Origin: VRUE01 sp963718775
GTDB taxonomy: Bacteria; Actinomycetota; Thermoleophilia; Solirubrobacterales; 70-9
Reading direction: 5' to 3'
Length of the DNA stretch: 64,000 nucleotides
NCBI GenBank assembly: GCA_963718775.1
Contig: OY970377.1
Coordinates: 1,178,001 to 1,242,000 of the forward strand
Shown here: positions 8,201-18,485 of the stretch, piece by piece
Layout of the letters: each line of letters opens with the position of its first letter
Numbering within the stretch: position 1 is the stretch's first letter
Notes under the pieces: model-generated
Databases searched by the model: none
Told to the model about the DNA's origin: nothing
Seen by the model: the letters and a program-made list of their open reading frames with translations, nothing else
Position numbers and translations under genes: made by a program

Positions 8201-9855
8201 GCGGCCGTGCATCGTGCCGGCGGCGCGGTCCCAGACGATGCGCGGGCGCAGCTCGGCGAAGCGGTCCGAGGGATAGCGCCCGTCGAGCATGTCGAGGACG
8301 TTCTCCAGCTGCTCGCGGGAGAGCTCGTGGAAGGGCTCCGAGGCGGTGACCAGGGCGCTCGACCTCGTCGACATTCCACTCGTCGAGCGCCGCCATCGCG
8401 ACGAGCTGCTGGGCGAGCACGTCGAGCGGGTTCTGCGGGATCACCGTCTCCTCGATCGCCCCTTCGCGCATCCGCTTGGCGACCACCGCGCACTCGAGCA
8501 GGTCGGCGCGGAACTTGGGGAAGATGCGGCCGCGCGAGACGTCGCCCACTGAATGCCCGGCGCGGCCGACGCGCTGCAGGCCGCGGCTGACCGACTTCGG
8601 CGACTCGACCTGGATGACCAGGTCGACGGCGCCCATGTCGATGCCAAGCTCCAGCGACGACGTCGCGACCAGGCAGGGCAACTGGCCCGACTTGAGCATC
8701 TCCTCTACGACCGTGCGCTCCTCGTGGGAGAGCGAACCGTGATGGGCCCGGGCGATCTCAGCCGGGACGGATGGGTCAGGTCCGTCGGGCTCGCTGTCGC
8801 GAGGAGTTCCCGCCGGACCTGACCCATCCGTCCCGGCGTGCTCGGTTGCGGGGAGCTCCTGTTCTGGTTCGTCGGCGTGGAGCTCGTTCAGGCGCTTCGC
8901 GAGTCGCTCAGAAGCCCTGCGGTTGTTGACGAAGATGATTGTGGACGTGTGTTCTAGGACGAGCTTCAGGAGCTCGGGGTAGATCGCGGGCCAGATCGAC
9001 CTCACATGCACGAGCGGCTCGCCCTCGGGAGGGTTGCCGTCGGAGCTTGGGTAGGAAGCTGCTCCGGGATCCGCCATGTCCTCGACCGGGACGACGATCT
9101 CTAGGTCGAGCTCCTTGGCTACGCCAGCATCAACGATCTTGCACTCTCGCTTCGGCCCGACGAGGAACCGAGCTATCCGCTCAAGCGGGCGCTGCGTTGC
9201 GGAAAGCCCGATCCGTTGGAGGGAGTCGGGGGAGGGCTCTTCAGAGCCTCCCCGCTGTTGCTCTGACGAGCCCTCCCCCGACTCCCTCACCATCCACTCA
9301 AGCCTCTCCAAGCTCAGCGCCAGATGGGACCCGCGCTTGACTTTGGGCCACCGCGTGGATCTCGTCGACGATCACCGCCTCGACCGTGGTGAGGATCTCG
9401 CGCACCCCCGAGGAGAGCATCAGGTAGAGCGACTCAGGCGTGGTGATGAGGATGTCGGGCGGGGTTTTCTGCATCGCCCGCCGCTCTTTCTGCGGCGTGT
9501 CGCCGGTGCGCAGGCCAACCGAGATGTCGGCGCCGATCCCGCGCAGCGGCGCCCGCAGGTTGCGCTCGATGTCGTAGGAGAGCGCCTTCAGGGGCGAGAC
9601 GTAGACGAGGCGTACGCCGTTGCCGCGATCGGTCTCCCGCGAGAGCTTGTCGATGCCCCAGAGAAAGCTGGCAAGCGTCTTGCCGGAGCCGGTCGGGGCG
9701 CAGATCAGCGCGTTGGCTCCGCTCGAGATCGCCTCCCAGCCCCCTGCCTGGGCGGGCGTCGGTCCCTCGAAGGACGCCTCGAACCAGCGCCTTACCGGGG
9801 CGCTGAACGGCGCCAGCGGGTCAGATCCCGCGGTGGTTTTCGCATCGGTGGGCAA
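5299..9855 (-). CDS. lhr: Lhr-type ATP-dependent helicase (frame broken)
   Basis: Large superfamily 2 helicase for DNA/RNA-DNA unwinding in repair, about 1500 residues as expected for Lhr. Domains in order: Walker A APTGSGKT, motif Ia VYVSPLKAL, the DEIHAVA (DEAH-like) box, motif III GLSATQRP, motif V ATSSLELGIDMG, motif VI QRVGRAGHSVG, then winged-helix and the long Lhr C-terminal region ending FSRGPRKLTLAAR. The start is a TTG at 9853-9855. The frame changes near 9337, 8365, 7985, 7275 and 5950, yet every segment stays Lhr-like, so these are probably single-base sequence errors. Two long palindromes lie in the coding sequence, one between motif II and motif III and one between motifs IV and V; both are listed separately. 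Confidence 0.88.
8761..8837. repeat. Palindromic insert in lhr, copy 1
   Basis: Perfect 24-bp inverted arms at 8761-8784 and 8814-8837, separated by 29 nt. The segment is translated in frame within lhr as a Gly/Pro/Asp-rich peptide (TDGSGPAGTPRDSEPDGPDP) just before the conserved EIARAHHGSLSHEER motif. Lhr proteins I know have a short linker there, so this looks like extra sequence. Confidence 0.85.
9219..9288. repeat. Palindromic insert in lhr, copy 2
   Basis: Perfect 21-bp arms at 9219-9239 and 9268-9288. The 28-nt loop contains a nested 7-bp stem (TCAGAGC 9241-9247 with GCTCTGA 9260-9266), so almost all 70 nt can fold into one hairpin. It is translated as SGEGSSEQQRGGSEEPSPDS, directly before the conserved LQRIGLSATQRP. 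Confidence 0.87.
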
Positions 9856-9876
9856 CCCACCGATCTTACGCGGCGA

Positions 9877-10993
9877 TCAGCCCGGCTTGCCGCCAGCGAA
9901 CTTGACGTAGGCGAACCAGGACTTCTTGGGCAGGAAGCCTTCGCCGAAGAGGCCGGTACCGCCACAGAAGTTGCAGCTGCCGGGCGCGTCGTCGACCGAG
10001 AACCAGTAGATCCGCTTCAGCTTCCATTTGGCCTGCTTCGCCTTGAAGGTCCTGAAGGCGCCTTCGAGCTGTTTGACCTGGCCGTTGGGGCCCTGCGAGA
10101 AGGCGTCGTTGCCGGCGCGAGGCAGTGAGCTCCAACCGATCTCGGTGATCCAGAGCTTCTTGCCGGCATCGTGGTTCTCGACCAGGATCTGGCGGAAGGC
10201 TTCGATGTCGGGGGTCAATTCCTGGTATTTGACCGTGTAGGGGTGCAGCGCCACGCCGACGAACTTGCGCTTGACGCCGGGAGTCGAGCTGTAGAGGCGA
10301 TCGAGGAAGTCGCTGGCGAAGTAGGCCTGCGGCGGTTTCGCTTTGAACTGGGCCTCGCGCGGCTGAGAGAACATGCCGCCGAGAATCAGCTTGGCCCCCG
10401 GATCGACGCCTTTGACCGCGGCGTAGGAGACGTTGAGGAGCTTGCCGTAGTCGGCCGGGTTGGGCCTGACCACGAAGTACTTGAAGTTCTGCTCGTTCCA
10501 GATCTGCCAGGTGCGGATCGGGCGCGGCGGAATCGCGGGGTTTGCCGTCCAGAATGCGCCACCCGGGCCGTAGCGAGCGACGACGAGGCCGAGGAAGCTC
10601 GCCCAGGCGCTGCGCTGGGCGCCGCTCTTCACCGGCAGGGTCTTCGGCGCCCGCACGACGCCACCCGAGCCCGGCACCGCCACTCGACTGACCGCCCACG
10701 AAGGCGCGTCGTAGACGAAGGGCAGGATGTCGATCCCAGCCCCCGCCGCGCCGGCGACGAGGCCATCGACGTGAGAGAAGTCGGGCACGCCCTTGACCGC
10801 TTCCACCGAGGCCCAGGAGATCGGGATCCGCACGCTGTCGACCCCGCCCGTGCGCAGCCGCTGGAACTGTTCGAGCGACGGAGTCGCCTGCGGCGAGACG
10901 CCCCAGAAGTCGGCTGGCACCGCGGCGGCGCTTGGGGCCGTAGCCAGCAGGCCGCGAGGCAGCCGCTGCCAGCGCAGCTAGACGTAGGCGCAT
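9877..10993 (-). CDS. Secreted glycoside hydrolase, GH-A clan (GH39-like), copy 1
   Basis: TIM-barrel glycosidase of about 370 residues. The N-terminal signal peptide (MRLRLAALAAAAS to TAPSAAAVPADFWG) is split by one extra base near 10955. After it the frame is intact. The acid/base glutamate is in the motif WQIWNEQNFKYF and the nucleophile glutamate in WITEIGWSS, matching clan GH-A. The C-terminal part has WFSVDDAPGSCNFCGGTGLF, with a probable disulfide. It probably cleaves a polysaccharide outside the cell. A paralogue lies at 39657-40746 at the other end of the glycan locus, sharing the WNE and TE-GW motifs and the SCNFCGGTGLF/ACSFCDSVGLF ending. The exact substrate and GH family number are not certain. 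Confidence 0.82.
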
Positions 10994-10998
10994 CTTCC

Positions 10999-11617
10999 CT
11001 ATCGGGCGCTTCCGAGCTTGCAACACGGGCTAGCTCGCCTCTGGACGCCGGCGTAGATCGGACCGCGACGCTGGCGACGCTGCCTGACCATCACCACGGC
11101 GACCGAGATGGCCGCGAGGATCGCGATCGCGATCAGGATCGGCACGAGCGGCGAAGAGCCGCCACCGTCGCTGGAATGCGAGGCTTGGGTCCCAGTCGCG
11201 CCCTGGTCGGCTGTGTGCGTCCGCCTTCTCGGCCCCAGGGTTGGCGCTGCCGCCTGCTTTACCCTGCGGCTTGCCGTCGTCGCTACCCCCGACCACAGCA
11301 CCTTCGTCCGGAGATGATTCGCCTTCCTCAGATTCTTCAGGCCCCTTTGAGCCTTCCGTATCGGGATGGGTCTGCGTCGTTCCCCCACCGTTGCCGGTCT
11401 TCGAGGCCTTCGCCGGGGTTTGCTGATGGTGCGGCGGGGTCTTCCCCCCTTCGGCCCTAGGGATGGAAGGGTTGTACTGCACGCAGCTGGAACTCGTACA
11501 TTCTTCCGCCTGAGCAGGCGCCACCGAGAAAGCCAATGCAAGAGCAATCGCTGACACCAACAGAGAGGCGTAGCGGCCCAGACCTGGGACCCCGAGATGG
11601 CGCTTCCCGAGCTTCAT
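10999..11617 (-). CDS. Secreted low-complexity protein with C-terminal membrane anchor (frame broken)
   Basis: Starts MKLGKRHLGVPGLG, then a hydrophobic signal segment (LLVSAIALALAFSVAPAQAE) and a short Cys pair. A long hydrophilic tract rich in Gly, Ser, Pro, Glu and Thr follows. After a frame break near 11220 it continues to one transmembrane helix (LVPILIAIAILAAISVAVVM) and a basic tail. The layout suggests a surface protein with a flexible stalk and a single membrane anchor. No enzymatic domain is seen. It lies immediately upstream of the glycoside hydrolase, with which it may be co-transcribed, and is divergent from the O-antigen ligase-like gene. Function unknown. Confidence 0.6.
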
Positions 11618-11704
11618 GGCGCGCAAGGTTAGACCAAACGGCGGCGTTGCTTGCGCCGATCGCCCTGATCGGTCGGCCTGGCCCTGGCTGGCGGCGGCTT
11701 CGAT

Positions 11705-13574
11705 GTGAGCGATCGTCACATAGCGGGACTTGCCGTGTGGCTGGTCGTGGTTGCCCTGCTCGTCTTTGGCGCGGGCTCGGCCGTGAAGCCAGAGCGACCC
11801 CTGTACTGGGCAGGCGGACTGATCGTCTGTCTGTCGCTTCTGTGTGCAATCTCATCCCTCTGGTCGGGTTCGGTTGAGCTCAGCGTGATCGAGGCAGACC
11901 GCGTTGCGGTCTACCTCGGTTTCTTCCTTGCCGCGTTCCTCATCGCCCAAACCGACGAAAGGCGCCAACGTTTCGCTGAAGGGCTGGCAATTGCCGCTCG
12001 CTCTGGTCGCGATGCTCGGCCTCGCCAGCCGCCTGCTGCCCCATGTACTTGACGGTCGGAAGCGCCCTCGGCAGCGGCCCGCGCCTCAACTATCCGCTCG
12101 GCTACTGGAACGCGAATGGGGCCCTCTTCGGCATCGCCATCGCCACTGTTGCTCTGGACCAGCCGGCAGGCCGCCTGGGCGGTCCTGCGCTGGCTCTCGG
12201 CCGCGGCGATCCCGATCACCCTGCTCGCCCTCTACTTCACCTACTCGCGGGGCGGTCTGCTTGCCCTGCTCGTTGCCTGCGTCTGCCTGATCGCGCTCTC
12301 CGCGGGACCGGCTCTGGCTGCTGGCGACGCTGGCGATCGGCGCCCTCGGGGCGCTGCCGGCGGTGCTCGCCGTACAGAGCGCGCGACAGCCTCGCCGACA
12401 ACCTCGGCACCCAGACGGCAATCGACCGAGGGCGTCACGGTGCTGCTGGTCCTGCTCGCCGGCAGTCGCCCTCTCGCTGCTGCTCTTCGCGGCACTGCGC
12501 TGGGAGGAGCGCCGCGAGGGCAGGCTGACCGGCCGTGCGGTGGCGATCTCGCGCAATCCACGGGTGCTGAAAGGGATCGGCCTGACCGTGGCCCTGCTGG
12601 CGATCGCCGCCGTGATCGCGGTCGGCGGGCGCGCCTGGGACCAGTTCACCGAGCCCGGACATCCAGTTCCCCGAGCAACCCGCAGGAACACTTCTCCGAC
12701 CTCTCCGGCGCCGGCCGCCACGACTTCTACAAGGTCGCCGATCGAAGCCTTCGAGGAAAAGCCGCTGCTCGGCCACGGCGCCGGCACCTACCAGTTCTCC
12801 TGGAATCAGCTGCGCGACGAGCGGACATACCCGTTCACGATGCCCACTCGCTCTACCTCGAGTCCTTCGCCGAGCTGGGCGCCGTCGGCGGGCCTGCTCG
12901 TGCTCGGCCTGGTCGGCTGGCTGCTCTGGTGCGCCTTCGCCGCCTGGCGCAACGCGCCACCGCCGCAGCGCGAGCGCTACGCGGCCCTGCTCGCCGTGAT
13001 GCTCGCCTTTGCGATCAGCGCCGCCTTCGACTGGTTCTGGGAAATCGCCGTGCTCGGCGCGGTCTTCTTCCTCGCCGCCGGCGTCGTCGTCGCCGCCCGC
13101 TGCAGCCAGATCGCCGCCGATCCACGTCGCGACGGAGAGGGCTCGAAGGCCGACGGACGGCGCTTCGGCTTGACCGTCGACGGCCGTGGTCTTGGCCTGG
13201 ATCTCGGCGATCGCGCTGATCGGCCCGCTGCTGGTCGAGCGCGAGATCGACTCCAGCCAGGCCGCCGCGGGTCGCGACGACTTCGGCGCCGCCTTCGACC
13301 ACGCCGGCAACGCCCGCTCGATCGAGCCCTGGGCAGCCTCGCCCTACGTGCAGCTCGGCCTGCTGGCCGAGCGCGCAGGGCGACTTCCCGGCCGCGATCG
13401 AGCACTTCGGCAACGCGATCGACCGCGAGGACCGCAACTGGCAGTGGTTCTACCTGCGCTCGCGGGTCGAGCACGCAGGCCGGCGACGAGGCGGCGGCGC
13501 AAGCGGATCTCGAGCGAGCGCGCGAGCTCAACCCTGAGGCAGCCTGCCTGCAAGGTGCCGGGTGGAACTGCTGA
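11705..13574 (+). CDS. O-antigen ligase/polymerase-like membrane protein with TPR tail (heavily frame-broken)
   Basis: Reading across frames gives a multi-pass membrane protein of about 620 residues: a GTG start (VSDRHIAGLAVWLVVVALL), several helices, then LNYPLGYWNANGALFGIAIA and LYFTYSRGGLLALLVA. These are hallmarks of the Wzy/WaaL (PF04932) family around the large periplasmic loop. HSLYLESFAELGAVGGLL follows, and the C-terminal third carries tetratricopeptide-like repeats (LGLLAERAGDFPAAIEHFGN after correcting one G near 13385). The family links or polymerises lipid-linked glycans outside the membrane. At least eight frame breaks occur between about 11990 and 13500. It overlaps the next gene by one base (TGATG), indicating translational coupling. 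Confidence 0.75.
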
Positions 13575-15093
13575 TGGACGCGAAGACGACCCGAGATCGC
13601 AGGGAAGCACCGGCAAGGCGGCGACGGCCATCGCCTCCAACGCCCAGCACGGACGCCCCGCAGGAGCCGACCGAGATGGCAGCTCGCTTGGGCTTGACCG
13701 GGCCCCAGCGGCTCGCGCCGGCGCGGCGCGCTGCTGCGCCGCCTGCTCGCCGCCGGCGACTGGGTGGCGATCGTCGCGGCGCTCTGCGTCGCCACCGCGG
13801 TGACGATCGACCACCGACGTCGGCGACGCTCTTCTGGGCGGTGCTCTTCACCCCGGCCTGGATCCTCGTGCTGAAGCTGCACGGCCTCTACGACAACGAC
13901 CACCGCCGCATCCGCCACAGCACCCTCGACGAGCTGCCCTCGCTGATCTCGGCCAGCGCCCTGGGCACGATCGTCCTCGACGGGCTGCTGGCGCTGAGCC
14001 CGGTCGGGCCGCTCTCGCCGAAGAGCGCGATCATGGTCGGGATCGGCGCCCTGCTCGCCTGCTTCGTGGCGCGTGCGGTGCTGCGCTTCGCCTGGCACCG
14101 CCTGACCGGCGTCGCGACGGGAATCGTGATCGGCCCGGCGGCGATGGCCGACGTGGTCGCGCGGCGGATCGCCACCCATCCCGAGGCGCGCCTGCGCCTG
14201 GTCGGCTATCTCTCGCCGCCGCGCGACAAGGATCGCCGCGGCCGCGCTGCCCCGCCTCGGCTCGATCGAGGAGATCTCACGGGTCGCACGCGAGCACGAC
14301 GTCGAGCGGGTGGTCGTCGACCGAGCAGGAGATGAGCGAGGCCGACGCCGAGCACCTGATCGAGGAGTGCAAGGCGGCGGGGCTGGGCCTGACCTTGCTG
14401 CCCCAGCACTACGGTCTGCTCGGCCCGGGCATCGAGCTCAACCGCCTCGCCGAGCTGCCCGTGCTCGACTTCCGCTTCTCCGACCCGCCGCGCTCGACCC
14501 TGGCGCTGAAGCGGGGGCTCGACATCGCCGTCTCGGGCCTGATGCTGGCCCTGCTCTCGCCGCTGCTGGCGGCGATCGCGCTGCTGATCCTGATCGACTC
14601 CGGCACGCCGGTCTTCTTCCGCCAGAAACGCGCCGGCAAGGACGGCGTGCCGTTCACGATGCTGAAGTTCCGCACGATGGTGGCCGACGCCGAGGAGCGG
14701 CTGGCCGAGCTGGTCGACCTGGAGAAGCTCGACGAGCCGGCCTTCAAGATCCCCGACGACCCGCGCATCACCCGTGCCGGGAGGTTCCTGCGGCGGACCA
14801 GCCTCGACGAGCTGCCGCAGCTGATCAACGTGCTGACGGGCGACATGTCGCTGGTCGGCCCGCGCCCCGAGGAGGAGGCGGTGGTCGCCCTCTACGACGA
14901 GCGCCAGCGGGCGCGGCTCGCGATCAAGCCCGGCCTGACCGGCCCGATGCAGGTCTACGGCCGCGGCGACCTCACCTTCGAGGAGCGACTGGCGATGGAG
15001 CGCGACTACCTCGACAACCTCTCGGTCGCCGGCGACCTGGCGATCCTCCTGCGCACGCCGCGGGCGATCGTCCGCGGCGACGGCGCCTACTAG
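13574..15093 (+). CDS. Polyprenyl glycosylphosphotransferase, initiating sugar transferase (frame broken)
   Basis: Transfers a sugar-1-phosphate from a nucleotide sugar to undecaprenyl phosphate, the first step of glycan repeat assembly. The N-terminal half holds membrane helices and a Rossmann-like CoA-binding region (GIVIGPAAMADVVARRI), as in WcaJ/WbaP-type enzymes. The C-terminal half (14332 onward, intact) has the PF02397 signature: KRGLDIAVSGLMLALLSPL, then FFRQKRAGKDGVPFTMLKFR, RRTSLDELPQLINVLTGDMS and VGPRP. Frame breaks lie in 13720-13800 and 14240-14325. It is coupled to the upstream O-antigen ligase-like gene by a TGATG overlap. The sugar specificity is unknown. Confidence 0.88.
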
Positions 15094-15103
15094 AGCAGGA
15101 GGC

Positions 15104-17155
15104 CTAGCCCCGGACGACCTGGAAGCGGGTCGAGGCACGCTCCGGCCCCTCGCCGCTGGCGCCGAGGACGACGATCGTCACCACGTAGGGCCCCGGCGCC
15201 AACGTTCGGCGCCCGATGTGACCGTCAAAGGCGCGGCGATTGCCCCCCGCACGACCGGGGGCGGCAAGCACGAAGTGGGCCGGGCTCGTTCGCGAACGGA
15301 TCTCGATCCTGACCGTAGCCGGCATGGAGAGCGAGTAGAGGAAGGTGGTGCCAATCGGCGCGACAGGGCGGGCTGTGGACCGCCTCCGGGGACTGACAGC
15401 GAATCTTCCCCTCAGCAGGCGGAAGCGCTTGACCCTGGGCCCAGGGTCGGGCCGGACTGCAGCCTGCCGGCTGGGCTCCGGCTGGTGCACGGCGACCGAT
15501 GGCTTGGGGCAGTTCTCGCCGCAGTAGGAGATGCGGAGGACGTTGGCGCCGGGATCGATCGGGCTCGAGTACCCCTGATCCTTGTAGAGATCGGTGAAGT
15601 AGAGCCCGTCTTCACCGGCGGCAAGGCCAACCGCGGTCGCCTTGCCGGCGCCGCTGTACTCAGCCAGCGTGGTCGGCCCCGCCAGGTTCGTGCCGTCCGC
15701 GGCCAAGTCGAACTCGACGATTCGCTTGCCGCTCAGCTGCGGGCCGCTCGCCCAGGTCGGACCGGACTCGGAGACGAACGCGTGGCCCATGCTCTGTGCG
15801 GGGAAGCCGCTGCCACCGAACCGGCCTGGCTCGACGAACTCGATGTTGACCGGGGCGACAGACGGGTGCCAGTTGTAGGAGGCCCCGAAGCTCATCGTCG
15901 CGTCGTTGCCGTCCCAGAGGTAGTCACCTCCGGGCGACACGCGCACGAGGCGGTCGGTCGCCGGGCCGTTCTCGACCTCGTAGTAGGAACCGTCGGAAAG
16001 GCGCCAAGCGGCACCGAACGGGTTGCGGAAGCCGGAGGCCCAGACGTAGTCGCGCGCGGTGATGCCATTGCCGGCGTCGTAGTACGGGTTATCGGGCAGC
16101 GGCTCGCCGCCGAGACTCATGCGCAGGATCTTGCCGCGAAAGGATTCGAGGTCCCGGGCCGTCGCGAACGCGTCGAAGCCGTCGCCGTTGTGGACGAAGA
16201 GCTCTCCGCTGGGAGAGATCGCCACATGCGAAACCTGATGCGAGGGCCCCTGCGTCTCGCCCACCATGTCGAGCACCGTGGTCTCCGCGGTCGCGGAGAG
16301 GCCCCGCTCGTCGCTATGCAGCCTGATCACCTTCGGGTAGTGGGGCTTGGGGTCGAGCGGGGAGGACTCGTCCTCGTAGACCAGGCTCGCGAAGAGATCG
16401 CCCGACGCGGGGTCGACGGCGAGCCCAGCCAGTCCCTGCTCACCTGAGCCGGGAAAGGCCCCGGTCGGGCTGAAGTTGAGCAAGCCCGTCGCGTAGTCCC
16501 TGACCGTGCCGTCGCGACTGACCACCTTGATCGCGCCATAGAGCTCAGCGACGTAGTACAGCGGGTCACTGGGGTGAGGGCCAGGCTCGGGGACCATCGC
16601 GATGTTGACCGGAAGCTGAAATCCAGTCGCAGCGATTTCGATCGCGAAGCCGGGTCGCGGCACCCATGGCACGGGCGAGTCGTTGCCCTGCGGGGCCGCA
16701 GAAGCGGTGCTGAACTGGCGAGCCTGCCACTCGCTCCATTCCTCCTCTTCGTCGCCACTGTCGTCGCGAAACCGGACCCGCAGCTCGTAAGCGGTCCCGT
16801 GCTCGAGGGCGAGCCGGCCGGCATAGGCATTGACGAACTCACCGTCGCCCAGGTGGATGTGCACCTTCTCCTGCGCTTTGACGCAGTGCGCCTGCCAGAC
16901 GGGCTGCGGTGGGTCCTGGGTCCAGATCTCCCAGTCGGAGCAGAGGTGTCCGTCACCGTCCGCGTCGGCGAACTCGGCGACCATGTGGACGTCTTCGGGG
17001 TTGAGGGCGGCGGACCCGATCGCCGGCTCGAGAATTTCGGCGACCTCGGGTGGATCGGCGATCGCGTCGATGGCAAACAGGACGACTAGCGTGGCGAGCG
17101 CGATCACGGCGGCACGCCACGCTCGCATCCACAGCTGCCGCGAGGCGAGTTGCAT
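15104..17155 (-). CDS. PQQ-dependent glucose/sorbosone dehydrogenase-like beta-propeller, membrane-anchored
   Basis: A 683-residue exported protein. The ATG at 17153-17155 is followed by one N-terminal hydrophobic segment (AAVIALATLVVLFAIDAIAD), which acts as signal or anchor. A fibronectin-like module of about 120 residues comes next, then the GSDH (PF07995) six-bladed propeller from about residue 165. Typical blade motifs are LPVNIAMVPEP, GEQGLAGLAVDPASGDLFAS, SHQVSHVAISPSGELFVHNG and WASGFRNPFGAAW. A C-terminal beta-domain ends the protein. Family members oxidise sugars or act as sugar-binding propellers; activity and PQQ use are not proven here. A longer in-frame start at 17227 would overlap the divergent GT2 gene. 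Confidence 0.82.
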   Translation of the reverse strand: MQLASRQLWMRAWRAAVIALATLVVLFAIDAIADPPEVAEILEPAIGSAALNPEDVHMVAEFADADGDGHLCSDWEIWTQDPPQPVWQAHCVKAQEKVHIHLGDGEFVNAYAGRLALEHGTAYELRVRFRDDSGDEEEEWSEWQARQFSTASAAPQGNDSPVPWVPRPGFAIEIAATGFQLPVNIAMVPEPGPHPSDPLYYVAELYGAIKVVSRDGTVRDYATGLLNFSPTGAFPGSGEQGLAGLAVDPASGDLFASLVYEDESSPLDPKPHYPKVIRLHSDERGLSATAETTVLDMVGETQGPSHQVSHVAISPSGELFVHNGDGFDAFATARDLESFRGKILRMSLGGEPLPDNPYYDAGNGITARDYVWASGFRNPFGAAWRLSDGSYYEVENGPATDRLVRVSPGGDYLWDGNDATMSFGASYNWHPSVAPVNIEFVEPGRFGGSGFPAQSMGHAFVSESGPTWASGPQLSGKRIVEFDLAADGTNLAGPTTLAEYSGAGKATAVGLAAGEDGLYFTDLYKDQGYSSPIDPGANVLRISYCGENCPKPSVAVHQPEPSRQAAVRPDPGPRVKRFRLLRGRFAVSPRRRSTARPVAPIGTTFLYSLSMPATVRIEIRSRTSPAHFVLAAPGRAGGNRRAFDGHIGRRTLAPGPYVVTIVVLGASGEGPERASTRFQVVRG

Positions 17156-17207
17156 CGTCGCAGTAAACAGCACGGGTTTGGCCTTCGGAGAACTAGAGTC
17201 ACGCCCG

Positions 17208-18074
17208 GTGAACCTCGAGGTCGTCATCGTCAGCCACGGCGCCGAAGAGCTGCTGCGGCGCTGCCTGCGCTCGCTCGCGGAGCATCCCGCGAGCGGGGAC
17301 GATGCGGGTGACCGTGGTCGACAGCGGCAGCACCGACTCGACCCCGGACATGGTCGAGCGCGAGTTCCCGGCGGTGCGGCTGATCCGCCGCGAGAACATC
17401 GGCTTCTCCGCCGCCAACAACGTCGTCCTGCGCGAGGACGAGGCGGACGCGGTGCTGCTGCTCAACCCCGACACCGAGGTCTACGCGGGCACGCTCGACG
17501 CCGCCCTGGCGCGGCTGCGCTCCGAGGAGCGGATCGGCATGGTCGGCTGCAAGCTGGTGACCGAGTCCGGTGAGCTGGACCACGCCTGCAAGCGCTCCTT
17601 CCCCACCCCGCTCAGCGCCCTCGCCCACTTCACCGGGATCGGCCGCGGCGAGGACGCCTCGGGCTCGCTGAGCCAGTACCGGGCGACCCACCTCGGCGAC
17701 GACGAGCCCGGCGAGGTCGACGCGGTCAACGGCGCCTTCATGCTCTGCCGCGCCGAGGCGGTGCGCGAGGTCGGCCTGCTCGACGAGGGCTACTGGCTCT
17801 ACATGGAGGACCTCGACTGGTGCCGGCGCTTCTGGCAGGCGGGCTGGAAGGTCTTCTACGAGCCCGCGGGCGTCGCCCTGCACGTCAAGGGCGGCTCCAG
17901 CGGCAAGCGGCGCGCGCGCCCAAACAGGAGATCGCCTTCCACCGCGGCATGGGCCGCTTCTACCGCCGCTTCGACGCCGCCGAGCACAACCCGCTCGTCA
18001 ACGCGGCGGTCTACGCCGGCATCGGCGCCAAGCTCGCCGTCAGCCTCGGCATCACCGCGGCGCGCGGCCGCTAA
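17208..18074 (+). CDS. GT2 family glycosyltransferase, rhamnosyltransferase-like (frame broken)
   Basis: GT-A fold inverting glycosyltransferase of about 288 residues. It starts at GTG 17208 with VNLEVVIVSHGAEELLRRCL. After a break near 17295 it continues with the nucleotide-binding VTVVDSGSTDSTPDMVE, NIGFSAANNV, LLLNPDTEV, VNGAFMLCRAEAVREVG and EDLDWCRRFWQAGWKVFY. This is the pattern of WbbL-type rhamnosyltransferases. A second break near 17915 separates the last 50 residues. The dTDP-rhamnose genes lie just downstream, which fits use of that donor, but the donor is inferred. It overlaps the convergent vapC gene by 4 nt. Confidence 0.82.
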
Positions 18075-18479
18075 CTCGCAGTGAGCACGGCCACTTTGGT
18101 GGCATCGCCGACAGCCCTGGCGAGGCGGCGGTCAAGCGTGACCAGGGGCACATCCAAGCCCTCGGCGAGGGCGACGTAGAGACCGTCGTAGAAGCTGAAG
18201 TTGTGACGCAGCTCCCAGGCCCGATCGATCAGGCCGATGTGGTCGATGCGGCGAAGCGGCATTCGCATGAGATCCAGCAGCGCCGCGTCTGCCCTGTCCT
18301 CACCCAACCGACCAAACGCAACTTCGCGGCGCAGCGCCTGACCGACCTCCGCATCGATCAGGTGAGGAACCCAAAGGGATCGGTCGGCGCCACCGGTCGA
18401 GAGTTGGGCCTCGGCCCAGGCGAGCGTGCTCGGCGTCGGCCAGCACGCTGACGACGACCGATGCGTCGATGACGGGCAC
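18071..18479 (-). CDS. VapC-like PIN-domain toxin (frame broken once)
   Basis: PIN-domain ribonuclease toxin of about 135 residues. GTG 18477-18479 starts VPVIDASVVVSVLAD, giving the first catalytic Asp. The frame shifts near 18427, and the rest (LWVPHLIDAEVGQALRREVA, then FYDGLYVALAEGLDVPLVTL followed by Asp) carries the remaining acidic residues. VapC toxins cut specific RNAs and are neutralised by the antitoxin encoded just upstream. The spacing to the antitoxin stop is 6 nt. The pair sits inside the glycan locus, between a GT2 gene and rmlC. Confidence 0.83.
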
Positions 18480-18485
18480 GGTCCG

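Noticed and set aside
5299..9855. Programmed ribosomal frameshifting in lhr
   Set aside because: Five breaks without a shared slippery site, and similar breaks in many unrelated genes nearby, fit sequence error better.
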